Of a DNA stretch of 64,000 nucleotides, positions 17,946 through 27,193 are shown piece after piece. This stretch comes from Winogradskyella echinorum (GTDB lineage Bacteria > Bacteroidota > Bacteroidia > Flavobacteriales > Flavobacteriaceae). The stretch's first letter is position 1; each line of letters starts with the position of its first letter. Position numbers and translations under genes: made by a program. The stretch covers positions 1,116,001 through 1,180,000 of the forward strand of contig NZ_JACOQD010000001.1 of NCBI RefSeq assembly GCF_014297365.1. Direction: 5' to 3'. A model generated the notes under the pieces. The model saw only the letters and a program-made list of their open reading frames with translations, ran no database searches and had not been told where the DNA came from.

Positions 17946-18368
17946 AATTGTATTTTATCACATTTATAATAAATAAAAGTTAGGAGGTGAGAAATAATGA
18001 CTGTCTCTCAGTATTTTTAAAATAATTATAAATTGTCTATGCAATTATACTAATTTCATTTTTTAGTCTGAACTACTTTATAAACTAATGCACAAATAAC
18101 AAATACTGTAAAAACAAAATTATCTTTGTGGATTATTTTGCAAACTAGAGTTAACAAGACACATATAATGTCAACAAATATACCGACACTGCATTCTAAA
18201 TAATTTTTCGTTCCTATATCTAATAAAAAGTTGCTGTTCAATAGGCTAAACTTAACTTTATTGTAAATAGTATCTTATTGATTTAATTCTTCGGAAATAA
18301 TAAAGGATTGAATATCTTTTTATTAAAGATTTTTACAAAGACTATTAGAAACTAAATATTTACCTCAG
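17946..18368. other. 423-nt gap within the polysaccharide locus
   Basis: This is the longest break inside the polysaccharide locus. It holds a 61-codon minus-strand ORF (18056-18241) with hydrophobic, cysteine-rich content and no family resemblance, which I do not accept as a gene. It also holds a plus-strand AGGAGGTGA (17983-17991), a perfect 9-nt match to the 16S anti-Shine-Dalgarno, 5 nt before ATG 17997, which opens an ORF of only seven codons. The composition is AT-rich and unlike the coding flanks. It may be the remains of a replaced gene. Confidence 0.6.
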
Positions 18369-19577
18369 CTAGCTATTGACAAGTTCTCTAGAATGTGTAA
18401 TATCTTTATCAAAGTTTTTTACGAAAATTAATAGAAAAAAATAGAATTCTGGAGGAAAATAATGACCCTCTCTTATTAGTTTAACTATCAGATAAAAAAA
18501 TGTTGCTTGTTGAATATCACTATTATCTGTTTTAAAAAGTTTAATTGACCTTGAAACAAAATACACAATAAAAAATAAAGAAAAAACACCTAGATCAACA
18601 AAAAATCTTAAAAAAAGAGAATTAGCGTCAAACTTATTTATTTTAGATTGGTCTAAGGTTAATAAATATTTTGGAGGGGTCATTAGAGGATAATATTTTT
18701 CATATTGATTAGGATAAGAACCCAAACCAGTGCCCAAAGGGTAATCCTTTATGCTTTTTATGGAAATAAAACTATTACTTAATAAAGCATAGGTGCTAAG
18801 GTTAACACCATTTTTAAATTTGCCTTTTAAGCCTTCTTCAAATGATTCAGTGGTTTCTTTTATTCTTCTTACAAATACATTAGAATCTTCTCTATTCGTG
18901 GGCTTATCCCAATTAGAACTTAAATAATATATAGAAGACAAAGAAATAACAAGAAATACCCCTAAGTATTTTAGTAAATATTTTGCCTTAATCATTGGTA
19001 TAAAAACAATTAGCAATAAGCCTAAATAGCCCATTGAAGATTTAGATAATAATATAGTAGTGACTATTAATCCAAACTTAAAGTAGCTTTTCCTCTTTAA
19101 AAGTACGAAAACAGCTGGCAACATTATTGCTGCATAATGGGCGGGTTCGTTTAAAATTCCATTAAGTCTATCTCCACCAACAAACACATTAATCCTTAAA
19201 TAAAACATAGGAATTGCAAGTAAGGCAATTACAAATGCAAATTTTAAATACGCTTCAAATAAACACTCCTTGCCATAGGTTTTTAGTAAATTATAGAAAA
19301 AGAAACTAGAAATACATATACCTGTAATTTGCGCAAATAAACTTAATACTACATTGCTGACAAATATTGACATTATAACACCATGAACAATAAAAAATAG
19401 AACAATCAATAAATGATTTTTGTTAATTACAAAACTCTTTTTGTAAATCAGTAATAAAGAATTAATAATTACAATTAAATAAAAGAGCTTTAAATCAATG
19501 ATAAAATGAAAAACGAAGTCTTCTGTAAATAAAGCAAAAATGCTAGAATTTATAATATACTTATCTACTTTACCCAT
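18369..19577 (-). CDS. O-antigen polymerase (Wzy-like) membrane protein
   Basis: This 402-residue polytopic protein has about ten to eleven membrane helices and one larger hydrophilic loop (about residues 215-310). Around GTGLGSYPNQYEKYYP the loop resembles the Wzy_C/O-antigen ligase region. LNEPAHYAAIMLPAVFVLL is typical of exopolysaccharide polymerases. It is predicted to join undecaprenyl-linked repeat units at the periplasmic face. Its start overlaps the stop of the family 2 glycosyltransferase by 13 nt, so the two are translationally linked. A 423-nt non-coding gap follows it. Confidence 0.85.
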   Translation of the reverse strand: MGKVDKYIINSSIFALFTEDFVFHFIIDLKLFYLIVIINSLLLIYKKSFVINKNHLLIVLFFIVHGVIMSIFVSNVVLSLFAQITGICISSFFFYNLLKTYGKECLFEAYLKFAFVIALLAIPMFYLRINVFVGGDRLNGILNEPAHYAAIMLPAVFVLLKRKSYFKFGLIVTTILLSKSSMGYLGLLLIVFIPMIKAKYLLKYLGVFLVISLSSIYYLSSNWDKPTNREDSNVFVRRIKETTESFEEGLKGKFKNGVNLSTYALLSNSFISIKSIKDYPLGTGLGSYPNQYEKYYPLMTPPKYLLTLDQSKINKFDANSLFLRFFVDLGVFSLFFIVYFVSRSIKLFKTDNSDIQQATFFYLIVKLIREGHYFPPEFYFFLLIFVKNFDKDITHSRELVNS

Positions 19578-20326
19578 TGGAAGTTTCTTCTGTATTTATT
19601 TTTTAACCAGGCAATCATAAAATCATATAAACAGACAATATACGGAATGTTTGCCGTGTCTCTTTTTGCTCTCAATGTTTCCTTAAATGCTAAAATTACA
19701 TTATCATTACTAACACCTCCATCGGTCATAAAAGCAGAATTAAATTCTATTTTCATAGTTTTTAATTCTTTCTTTGCCCTAAGTAAAAGCTCATAATCTC
19801 CTGCTATTTTATAACTATCATTAAAGTAACCATAGGTTTCAAAATATATTTTGTTGTGAAAAGCTCCCACATGAGCAATGTTCATATATTTTTTAAAAAC
19901 CTTCCATTTCCATGTACCGTTAATATTTTTTAATACTTTATTGTTGCGAATTAAATTAACATTAGAATAGACAAGGTCTAATTTAGAAGCTGTATTTAAA
20001 ATTGTTTTTTGGTAGTATTCTACTGCATTTTCTACATACCAATCGTCCGATCCAAGAAACGAAACCCACTCACCTGTAGATAACCTCAAGCCTTTGTTCC
20101 AAGCATCATAAATTCCACTATCTTTCTCAGAAATCCATTTAAAAGAGATATTAGCCTTATTAAAGTCTTGCTCATATTCTTTAATAATTTGAACAGTACT
20201 ATCATTAGATTTTCCATCAATAATAATATATTCTATATCATTAACGGTTTGGTTTAAAATAGAGTTTATTGTCTTTCTTATTGTTTTCTCACTATTATAA
20301 GTAGCTGTTATAACACTTAATTTCAC
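19565..20326 (-). CDS. Glycosyltransferase family 2
   Basis: This 253-residue GT-A-fold enzyme begins KLSVITATYNSEKTIRKTIN, carries the first nucleotide-binding acidic segment EYIIIDGKSNDST, the SEKDSGIYDAWNKGL motif, and the DxD-like WVSFLGSDDWY near residue 92-102. This matches WcaA/WfgS-like O-antigen glycosyltransferases that add a sugar to the growing repeat unit. No membrane anchor is seen. It lies between the sulfotransferase and the polymerase gene and overlaps the latter by 13 nt. Confidence 0.92.
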   Translation of the reverse strand: MKLSVITATYNSEKTIRKTINSILNQTVNDIEYIIIDGKSNDSTVQIIKEYEQDFNKANISFKWISEKDSGIYDAWNKGLRLSTGEWVSFLGSDDWYVENAVEYYQKTILNTASKLDLVYSNVNLIRNNKVLKNINGTWKWKVFKKYMNIAHVGAFHNKIYFETYGYFNDSYKIAGDYELLLRAKKELKTMKIEFNSAFMTDGGVSNDNVILAFKETLRAKRDTANIPYIVCLYDFMIAWLKNKYRRNFQWVK

Positions 20327-20335
20327 AGGGCTTTA

Positions 20336-21319
20336 TTATGATATAAAAGTTTTTTTTATCCAAGAAGTGGACTTTGAAAAGAATAAATATAAGTTAAATC
20401 TTATGATTGTTTTGTAAATAAAAAAAGAAAAGAGGTCTTTTATAGCATTGTGCTTACCTTTAGTTTTTAATTGGTTTAATTCTAATAATAATTGTGCCTT
20501 ATCAAAACCTTGAGTTTTCAAGTCTTCGTCAGTAAGACTTTTGTCTATATACTTTCTTAGAATCCATTTCCTAACATTAGAATTGAACACCGTTTTCCAT
20601 TTGGATAAAGTTTCTGGGGTTATAGATGAATATTTCTTTATACCTGTTGGATCCCCAAGATATTTTTCGGTATCAATCTTAGTGTTTACAAAATTATACT
20701 CTAAATCTTTGTTGTATTCTATTCCTAAAAAATCTTGAATCGATTTAATTGTTTCAAGTGGATTATTTACTAAATCAGAATAATTAACCTTAAATGTGTT
20801 TTTTTTTTGTCCGTATTTTTGGTAAGATTCACTCAATTTCTTAAATCCATAATACAAATCATTGTGACTTCCGTATAATTTTGAAAAATTATTATTGCAC
20901 CATGTAGTTAAGATAGACGCATATACTTGAATTGGATTTCTAAATAGAAAAATGAACTTAGCGTTAGGAAATATTTTATATAAATCATCAATGATATAGT
21001 AATATCTTGGTGTTTTGTCCAAAAAATACACCTCATCTTCCTTTAGAAATTTTGAATATATATTTGTTGAAAAATTCCTAATTTCATTATAATAAATCTC
21101 ATTACCATTTGGAAGCGTACTTAAAAGGTCTATTATTCCTTTATTAGATAGTTTATTAGAGTACTCAGATAATCCTCCTTGCTCTTTTATAGAATAAACT
21201 AATGGTAATAATAACCAAGGCTCACTAGTTCCTCCAATAGATTTATGGCTCAATAGAATTCTTTGTAGAAGTGTTGAGCCAGATCTTGGTAAAGAGAATA
21301 TAAAAATTGGAGATCTCAT
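20336..21319 (-). CDS. Sulfotransferase (PAPS-dependent)
   Basis: This 327-residue protein has the 5'-phosphosulfate-binding loop PIFIFSLPRSGSTLLQRIL at the very N-terminus and the 3'-phosphate-binding segment FIFLFRNPIQVYASIL near residue 122-137. Both are diagnostic of the sulfotransferase superfamily that moves sulfate from PAPS to hydroxyl or amino groups. Set between flippase and glycosyltransferase genes, it most likely sulfates a sugar of the polysaccharide repeat unit. A run of ten A on the coding strand (20799-20808 on the given strand) near codon 172 could allow slippage. PAPS synthesis genes are not in this window. Confidence 0.9.
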   Translation of the reverse strand: MRSPIFIFSLPRSGSTLLQRILLSHKSIGGTSEPWLLLPLVYSIKEQGGLSEYSNKLSNKGIIDLLSTLPNGNEIYYNEIRNFSTNIYSKFLKEDEVYFLDKTPRYYYIIDDLYKIFPNAKFIFLFRNPIQVYASILTTWCNNNFSKLYGSHNDLYYGFKKLSESYQKYGQKKNTFKVNYSDLVNNPLETIKSIQDFLGIEYNKDLEYNFVNTKIDTEKYLGDPTGIKKYSSITPETLSKWKTVFNSNVRKWILRKYIDKSLTDEDLKTQGFDKAQLLLELNQLKTKGKHNAIKDLFSFFIYKTIIRFNLYLFFSKSTSWIKKTFIS

Positions 21320-21322
21320 AAA

Positions 21323-22642
21323 TTATAATTTAAAGGTTATAATTGTCCAAAAACCTAATTTCATCTTTATGATGAATACCAGAGTAATATTCCAAAAAAT
21401 CATTGCTGTTGAGCTTGCAATTGCCGCACCATTAATTCCATATAATGGAATTAGAACAAGATTTAATATTAAATTAATGAAAAATGCTATTATTATGACA
21501 TTTTGGTAAGTTTTTTGTTGATCCGTCATTTGCATAATGTAACCAACAGAACCGGAAATTGCATTAACAAATCTCGAAATACATAGCACTATTAAAGCAA
21601 AAGAGCCTGCGACGAATTCTTCGCCAAAATAAGATAGAATTCTACTTGAAAATAACACTAAAATCAATAAGATTGGTGTAGTGGTATAAAAAATTAATTT
21701 TGTAGACTTCTGTACGGTTTCTTTTAGGCCGTCAAAATCTTTATTTGAAAAAAACTCAACAAATTTAGGCGTCGCAATAGAATTAACTGCAATTAAAAAA
21801 ATACCAGATAACGTAGAAAGTTTCAATGCCGAATCATAAATACCTATTTCAGAAGTTGTATTATAAAACGAAATTATAATTACATCAGACCAACCCATAA
21901 GAAGAGCAAATGACGTTGATAACAACATTGGTGATGAAATACTGATAATGCGTTTGAAACTATATATTTCAGCCTTTTTTGATCTGTTATTTATTAGAGA
22001 TTTATGCCTAAGGGTATTAATAAAGTAGATTACCGAAAATATCGAAGTAATCGCAATAGATATAAAATACACTTTAAAAACAGGCATAGCTATTTTCAAA
22101 ACATAAAAAGTCACTAATAGAATGAAAAACAAGATATTTACAGCTGTTGTTTGAAAAAGAACATGCTTGGTTATATTTTTTATAGCTTGGAAATATCCGC
22201 TAATAATTGTTAGAACTACAGTAGGAATAATAGCAAAACAAATTATTTTAACTAGCGGTTTTATTTCATTGGATTTAATAAGGTGTTCAACTAGATAATC
22301 AGAAAAAATAAGTGTAACCAAAATAACCGTAATTGAGGTTACAAGAGAGATAATAATTACTTTTTTGAGGACATTATAAATTTCTTTACTCTTGTTAATG
22401 TTGAGCTCAGTTATAATTCTTACCAATGAATTATCAAAACCAAACTTAGGTATTAAAGTTAATATACCTAAAATTGTAAAACATAATGAGTGTAAGCCCC
22501 AAGTCTCAGCACCAAAATTATTTGTAACAAACAACATCGCCATGTACCCAAAAAGCATGCCTACTAACTTTAGTAGAAAAGAAATTGAGCTTCCTTTTAG
22601 AAGCTCATTAAAGTTAGTTTCCTTGTTCGTTTTAAATAACAT
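21323..22642 (-). CDS. Oligosaccharide flippase (Wzx-like)
   Basis: This 439-residue protein has about 12-14 transmembrane helices and belongs to the polysaccharide biosynthesis/MOP superfamily. Typical features are the N-terminal LLKGSSISFLLKLVGMLFGY, the NNFGAETWGLHSL loop and the C-terminal LNLVLIPLYGINGAAIAS. It is predicted to flip undecaprenyl-linked repeat units from the cytoplasmic to the periplasmic side, supplying the Wzy-like polymerase encoded downstream. Three nucleotides separate it from the sulfotransferase gene. The presence of Wzx, Wzy and a Wzz-like protein indicates Wzy-dependent assembly. Confidence 0.92.
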   Translation of the reverse strand: MLFKTNKETNFNELLKGSSISFLLKLVGMLFGYMAMLFVTNNFGAETWGLHSLCFTILGILTLIPKFGFDNSLVRIITELNINKSKEIYNVLKKVIIISLVTSITVILVTLIFSDYLVEHLIKSNEIKPLVKIICFAIIPTVVLTIISGYFQAIKNITKHVLFQTTAVNILFFILLVTFYVLKIAMPVFKVYFISIAITSIFSVIYFINTLRHKSLINNRSKKAEIYSFKRIISISSPMLLSTSFALLMGWSDVIIISFYNTTSEIGIYDSALKLSTLSGIFLIAVNSIATPKFVEFFSNKDFDGLKETVQKSTKLIFYTTTPILLILVLFSSRILSYFGEEFVAGSFALIVLCISRFVNAISGSVGYIMQMTDQQKTYQNVIIIAFFINLILNLVLIPLYGINGAAIASSTAMIFWNITLVFIIKMKLGFWTIITFKL

Positions 22643-22679
22643 TTATATTAAATCAGTAATCTTGGCTGAGTAACTTAAG

Positions 22680-23729
22680 TTAATTATTTTTTTTATACCA
22701 TTCAAAGGCTATTTTAATCCCGTCATCTATATTCATACTGTGTTTCCAACCTAATTCGTTTAATCTAGAAACATCTGTAAGTTTTCTTATGGTTCCATCA
22801 GGTTTATTGGTATTATAGATCAACTCACCCTCAAATCCAATAATACTTTTTATCTTTTCTGCAAGTTCAGCTATTGAAATATCCTCGCCAGTACCAATAT
22901 TGATATGGGTATTTCTTATTTCCTTCTGATCTGCATTATAAGTATCTCTAAAACTTCTATTTTCCATTAAAAAAACACATGCATCCGCCATATCTTTTGA
23001 CCATAAAAATTCTCGTCTTGGTTTACCTGTGCCCCAAATTTCTACACTGTTTTTTGAAACACCAAAGGAGGCTAAATACTCCTTAGCCTCTTCAATAGTT
23101 TTAAAACTTGTATCTTTTAGAACAGCTTCATAATTTTCTTCATTAAGAAGTTTTGCTAAATATATTTTTCTAATTAGAGCGGGTAAAACATGTGATTTTT
23201 CTAAATCGAAATTATCGTTTGGACCATATAAATTAGTTGGCATTACCGAAATAAAGTTGGTGCCATACTGTAAATTATAGCTTTCGCACATTTTTATACC
23301 TGCTATTTTAGCAATAGCATAAGGCTCATTAGTATATTCTAAAATATCTGTTAGTAAATAATCTTCTTTCATTGGTTGAGGACAATTTTTAGGGTATATA
23401 CATGTACTCCCTAAAAACAATAGTTTCTTAACTCCATTAACATAACTTTGATGAATTACGTTGTTTTGAATCATTAAATTTTCATAGATAAAATCTGCTC
23501 TATACACATTATTTGCAACAATACCACCCACTTTTGCAGCCGCTAAAATGACATATTCTGGTTTTTCTGTATTGAAAAATTCTTGAACTTCGATCTGATT
23601 ACTTAAATCTAATTTTGAGTGGGTTCTAGTAATAATATTATTGTAGCCTTTAAGTTCTAGATTTTCTAATATTGCACTACCAACAAGACCTCTATGTCCA
23701 GCAACGTAAATTTTAGAGTTTTTATTCAT
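22680..23729 (-). CDS. fcl: GDP-L-fucose synthase
   Basis: This 349-residue extended SDR starts KIYVAGHRGLVGSAILENL, the hallmark of GDP-4-keto-6-deoxymannose epimerase/reductases (WcaG/Fcl). It has FLGSTCIYPKNCPQPMKE and the YxxxK pair in PYAIAKIAGIKMCE. It converts the product of Gmd, encoded just upstream with a 3-nt gap, into GDP-L-fucose using NADPH. It is slightly longer than the E. coli enzyme (321 residues), mostly through an insertion around residues 195-225 (LLNEENYEAVLKDTSFKTIE), a form also seen in other Bacteroidota. Confidence 0.95.
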   Translation of the reverse strand: MNKNSKIYVAGHRGLVGSAILENLELKGYNNIITRTHSKLDLSNQIEVQEFFNTEKPEYVILAAAKVGGIVANNVYRADFIYENLMIQNNVIHQSYVNGVKKLLFLGSTCIYPKNCPQPMKEDYLLTDILEYTNEPYAIAKIAGIKMCESYNLQYGTNFISVMPTNLYGPNDNFDLEKSHVLPALIRKIYLAKLLNEENYEAVLKDTSFKTIEEAKEYLASFGVSKNSVEIWGTGKPRREFLWSKDMADACVFLMENRSFRDTYNADQKEIRNTHINIGTGEDISIAELAEKIKSIIGFEGELIYNTNKPDGTIRKLTDVSRLNELGWKHSMNIDDGIKIAFEWYKKNN

Positions 23730-23732
23730 CTC

Positions 23733-24848
23733 TTACTCAAAATAATTCTTAATTCTATATCCACCATCTTTTAGATACTGCTGTTTTTGCATCAGTTTAA
23801 TATCGCTAGACATCATATCTTCTATCAAGGCTGGTAGATCATATTCTGGTATCCATCCTAGTTTTTCTCGAGCTTTTGAGGCATCACCAATTAAAAGATC
23901 AACTTCTGTTGGTCTAAAATATTTTTCATCTACAGCAACCACCTCCTTTCCTATTTCAATTTGAAAATCAGGATTTTTACATGCTTTAACATATCCCTTT
24001 TCCTTAATTCCTTCTCCGTTAAATTCTAATTCTATTCCAACATGTCCAAAAGACATCTTTACAAAATCTCTTACAGTTGTAGTTTTACCAGTTGCAATAA
24101 CCCAATCTTCTGGTTCATTTGCCTGAAGAATCATCCACATCATTCTTATATAATCTTTAGCGTGTCCCCAATCTCGTTGAGCGTCCAAATTACCTAAGTA
24201 TATCTTATCTTGCAACCCTAACGCAATTCTAGATGTTGCTCTAGTTATTTTTCGGGTTACAAAAGTTTCACCTCTTATTGGAGATTCATGATTAAATAAA
24301 ATACCATTACAGGCATACATGCCGTAGGCTTCTCTATAATTAACTGTAATCCAATAAGCATACATTTTTGCCACCGCATAAGGGCTTCTAGGGTAAAATG
24401 GTGTTGTTTCGGTTTGAGGAACTTCTTGTACTTTTCCGTATAGTTCTGATGTAGATGCTTGATATATTTTAGTTTTCTTCTCAAGACCTAAAATTCTAAC
24501 CGCTTCTAATATTCGTAATGTACCAATACCATCTGCATTTGCCGTGTATTCTGGTATTTCAAAAGACACATGTACATGACTCATTGCTGCCAAATTATAG
24601 ATTTCATCTGGCTGAACCTCCTGAATTATTCTAATTAGATTAGTACTATCAGTTAAATCACAATAATGTAAAATAAAATTGACATCCTCCTCGTGTGGAT
24701 CTTGATATAAATGATCTATTCTATCGGTATTAAATAAAGAAGATCTGCGCTTAAGCCCATGCACTATATAACCTTTTTTAAGAAGAAACTCACTTAAATA
24801 TGCTCCATCTTGCCCTGTAACTCCTGTTATAATAGCTGTTTTTTTCAT
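23733..24848 (-). CDS. gmd: GDP-mannose 4,6-dehydratase
   Basis: This 371-residue enzyme converts GDP-mannose to GDP-4-keto-6-deoxymannose, the first dedicated step to GDP-L-fucose. Clear signatures are [36 protein letters not shown], the [16 protein letters not shown] active-site segment, [10 protein letters not shown] (YxxxK) and [17 protein letters not shown]. Length is normal for the family. A TACCTTTG minus-7 element (24891 to 24884, minus strand) upstream suggests that transcription of gmd-fcl and the distal genes can start here as well as from the rfb side. Confidence 0.97.
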   Translation of the reverse strand: MKKTAIITGVTGQDGAYLSEFLLKKGYIVHGLKRRSSLFNTDRIDHLYQDPHEEDVNFILHYCDLTDSTNLIRIIQEVQPDEIYNLAAMSHVHVSFEIPEYTANADGIGTLRILEAVRILGLEKKTKIYQASTSELYGKVQEVPQTETTPFYPRSPYAVAKMYAYWITVNYREAYGMYACNGILFNHESPIRGETFVTRKITRATSRIALGLQDKIYLGNLDAQRDWGHAKDYIRMMWMILQANEPEDWVIATGKTTTVRDFVKMSFGHVGIELEFNGEGIKEKGYVKACKNPDFQIEIGKEVVAVDEKYFRPTEVDLLIGDASKAREKLGWIPEYDLPALIEDMMSSDIKLMQKQQYLKDGGYRIKNYFE

Positions 24849-24883
24849 TCCGTAGCTAAATGTTTTGAATTTTTACTAATTAA

Positions 24884-24891
24884 CAAAGGTA
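24884..24891 (-). promoter_or_regulatory. Minus-7 element upstream of gmd
   Basis: The minus strand reads TACCTTTG, a perfect TAnnTTTG element, 35 nt upstream of the gmd ATG in the 83-nt gap after rfbD. No clear minus-33 TTG at normal spacing. It is a candidate internal promoter of the polysaccharide locus. Confidence 0.45.
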
Positions 24892-24931
24892 ATTATTTAA
24901 TATCCCTTTTTATAGCATTTAAGTTTTATCT

Positions 24932-25786
24932 TCATTTGTTTTTATAACTCTTAAATACAAACCTTAAGTTTTCTTCCCAACTCAAAAGTTCTTTATAAAA
25001 TTCTTCCGTCTTATTTAAGTCCAAAACACTATAATTTGGCCGTTTAGCACGTGTTTTAAACTTTTCTATTGGTTTAATATTATCTAACTTTTCAGGTTTA
25101 AAATTTCTAACAATTTCTTTTGCAAACCCATACCATGTAGTACTTCCGTTAGCAGAGAAATGGTAAATTCCATAAGGTAAAGTATCTTCTTTAATAATGT
25201 GTAGAATAAACTCAGATAAATCAATACAACTCGTTGGTGTTCCCTCCTCTTCTGTGGTAATATTTAAAACTTCATCATTTTCAATTTTACCTATAACCGT
25301 TTTTAAAAAATTTTTGCCATATAATGAATACAACCATGAGGTTCTAATAATATAGTAGTGATCTAATTCCTCTTTAATGTATAACTCTCCTTGTAATTTA
25401 GATTTTCCATATTCGTTAATTGGATTCGTTATATCATTTACTGTATAAGGTTCTTTATTTTTGCCATCGAATACATAGTCTGTTGAAATATGTATTAATT
25501 TAATGCCATTAGTATTACAAACCTCAGCAATATTCCTTGCGCCTTCTGCATTTATCTTAAAAGCTTCTTCTGTATTTTCTTCAGCATTTTCAACATTAGT
25601 GTATGCTGCACAATTTATGCAATAATCAAAACCTGCATTAGCTAGTATGGTTGCTAACTTGTTTTTATCAGTTATGTCTAAATCAACTCTAGAAAAAAAA
25701 TGAAACTCAACGCCATCAAATTCATCTAAATTTTTAATTGTTTTGCCCAACTGTCCATTAGCACCAAGTACAACTATTTTCTTCAT
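24932..25786 (-). CDS. rfbD: dTDP-4-dehydrorhamnose reductase
   Basis: This 284-residue SDR catalyses the last step of dTDP-L-rhamnose synthesis, NADPH-dependent reduction of dTDP-4-keto-L-rhamnose. Visible motifs are IVVLGANGQLGKTI at the N-terminus, STDYVFDGKNKEPYTV, YGKSKLQGE (YxxxK) and the IRTSWLYSLYGKNFLKT stretch. It overlaps the upstream rfbC gene by 4 nt. The four rfb genes lie in the order rfbB, rfbA, rfbC, rfbD in the direction of transcription, and the downstream 83-nt gap to gmd carries a candidate promoter. Confidence 0.96.
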   Translation of the reverse strand: MKKIVVLGANGQLGKTIKNLDEFDGVEFHFFSRVDLDITDKNKLATILANAGFDYCINCAAYTNVENAEENTEEAFKINAEGARNIAEVCNTNGIKLIHISTDYVFDGKNKEPYTVNDITNPINEYGKSKLQGELYIKEELDHYYIIRTSWLYSLYGKNFLKTVIGKIENDEVLNITTEEEGTPTSCIDLSEFILHIIKEDTLPYGIYHFSANGSTTWYGFAKEIVRNFKPEKLDNIKPIEKFKTRAKRPNYSVLDLNKTEEFYKELLSWEENLRFVFKSYKNK

Positions 25787-26328
25787 AACTTAAACGATTT
25801 AAAACTTGGCAGAACTAAATCTTTGTTAGATATGATTAGCTCATTTTTAGAAAGTTTCCAATCAATACCTAAATCTTCATCGTTATAAATAATCCCAGTT
25901 TCGGCCTCTTTGTTATAAAAATTATCACACTTGTAACTAAAAATAGTTTCATCTTCTAAAACTAAAAAACCATGTGCAAATCCTCTTGGTATAAAAATTT
26001 GTGTTTTATTTTTGTCTGAAAGCTCTACAGACAAATGTTCACCAAAAGTTGGAGATTTTGGTCTTAAATCTACAACAACATCTAACACTTTACCTTTAAT
26101 TACTCTTACCAATTTTGCCTGAGCATAGTCACCAACTTGATAATGAAGACCTCTAAGCACACCTTTTGATGATTGTGACTCATTATCTTGAACAAAATCT
26201 ATTTCTAGCCCTAGAGCATCATTAAAAGCTTTTTGGTTATGGCTTTCTATAAAATAACCACGTTTATCTTTAAAGACTTGTGGTTGAAGTATAAAGCAAC
26301 CTTTTAGTTTTGTTTCTTTTACAACCAT
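25783..26328 (-). CDS. rfbC: dTDP-4-dehydrorhamnose 3,5-epimerase
   Basis: This 181-residue cupin-fold epimerase inverts C3 and C5 of dTDP-4-keto-6-deoxyglucose. Characteristic segments are VFKDKRGYFIESHNQKAF, FVQDNESQSSKGVLRGLHYQ with the catalytic His, VLDVVVDLRPKSPTFG and IFIPRGFAHGFLVLED. Length is standard for the family. It overlaps rfbD by 4 nt and follows rfbA with a 1-nt gap, which indicates a single transcript for the rhamnose genes. Confidence 0.97.
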   Translation of the reverse strand: MVVKETKLKGCFILQPQVFKDKRGYFIESHNQKAFNDALGLEIDFVQDNESQSSKGVLRGLHYQVGDYAQAKLVRVIKGKVLDVVVDLRPKSPTFGEHLSVELSDKNKTQIFIPRGFAHGFLVLEDETIFSYKCDNFYNKEAETGIIYNDEDLGIDWKLSKNELIISNKDLVLPSFKSFKL

Positions 26329-26329
26329 A

Positions 26330-27193
26330 CTATTCAGACAATAAACTTAACAATTGCTTACCATAACCGCTTTTAGTTAAAGGCTCAACCACTTCCTTGA
26401 ATTGGCTTTTATCAATTAAACCCATTCTATAAGCAGCTTCTTCTATTGCACCAATCATTAGTCCTTGTCTCTCCTCAATTACTTGAACAAACTGAGAGGC
26501 TTGCATTAAAGATTTAAAGGTGCCTGTATCTAGCCATGCTGTGCCTTTGTCTAATATGCTCACTTTTAGTTTTCCTTGGCTTAAATACGCTTTATTGACA
26601 TCTGTAATTTCTAATTCACCTCTTTTACTTGGTTTTATGCTTTTAGCAATCTCTACTACCGAATTATCGTAAAAATAAATACCGGGAACAGCATAACTAG
26701 ATTTAGGCTTTAAAGGCTTTTCTTCAATCGAAACTGCAATACCATTATCATCAAACTCAACTACGCCATAGCGCTCTGGATCATTTACATGATATGCATA
26801 AATAATACCACCATCCGGATTGTTATTCTGTTGAAGTAATTCTGATAAGCCTGTACCATAAAAAATATTATCCCCAAGAATTAAAGCTACCTTGTCGTCT
26901 CCAATAAAATCTTCAGCAATAATAAAAGCTTCAGCCAATCCATTAGGTGATTCTTGCTCCGCATATTCAAAGTTGCAACCATACTTTTTGCCATCTCCCA
27001 ACAGTTTTTTAAATAATGGCAAGTCTTGCGGTGTAGATATAATTAAAATATCCTTAATTCCAGACCATATTAAAGTAGAAATTGGGTAATATATCATTGG
27101 CTTATTGTAGATTGGCATCAACTGTTTGCTTATCGCCAAAGTCAATGGGTGCAATCTTGTGCCAGAGCCACCTGCTAATACAATTCCCTTCAT
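26330..27193 (-). CDS. rfbA: Glucose-1-phosphate thymidylyltransferase
   Basis: This 287-residue enzyme makes dTDP-glucose from dTTP and glucose-1-phosphate. The N-terminal nucleotide-binding loop [18 protein letters not shown] is diagnostic, along with [18 protein letters not shown], the [13 protein letters not shown] metal-binding Asp, [16 protein letters not shown] and GTAWLDTGT. The short form without a left-handed helix domain is typical of RmlA. It overlaps the start of the upstream rfbB stop by 1 nt. Confidence 0.97.
   Translation of the reverse strand: MKGIVLAGGSGTRLHPLTLAISKQLMPIYNKPMIYYPISTLIWSGIKDILIISTPQDLPLFKKLLGDGKKYGCNFEYAEQESPNGLAEAFIIAEDFIGDDKVALILGDNIFYGTGLSELLQQNNNPDGGIIYAYHVNDPERYGVVEFDDNGIAVSIEEKPLKPKSSYAVPGIYFYDNSVVEIAKSIKPSKRGELEITDVNKAYLSQGKLKVSILDKGTAWLDTGTFKSLMQASQFVQVIEERQGLMIGAIEEAAYRMGLIDKSQFKEVVEPLTKSGYGKQLLSLLSE

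Noticed and set aside
18056..18241. 61-codon minus-strand ORF in the polysaccharide locus gap
   Set aside because: Low-complexity hydrophobic content, no recognisable domain, no promoter or coupling; kept only as part of the gap description.
25048..25053. CACGTG core within rfbD as a parS site
   Set aside because: Flanking bases TTTAG and TTTTA do not form the TGTTn/nAACA arms.
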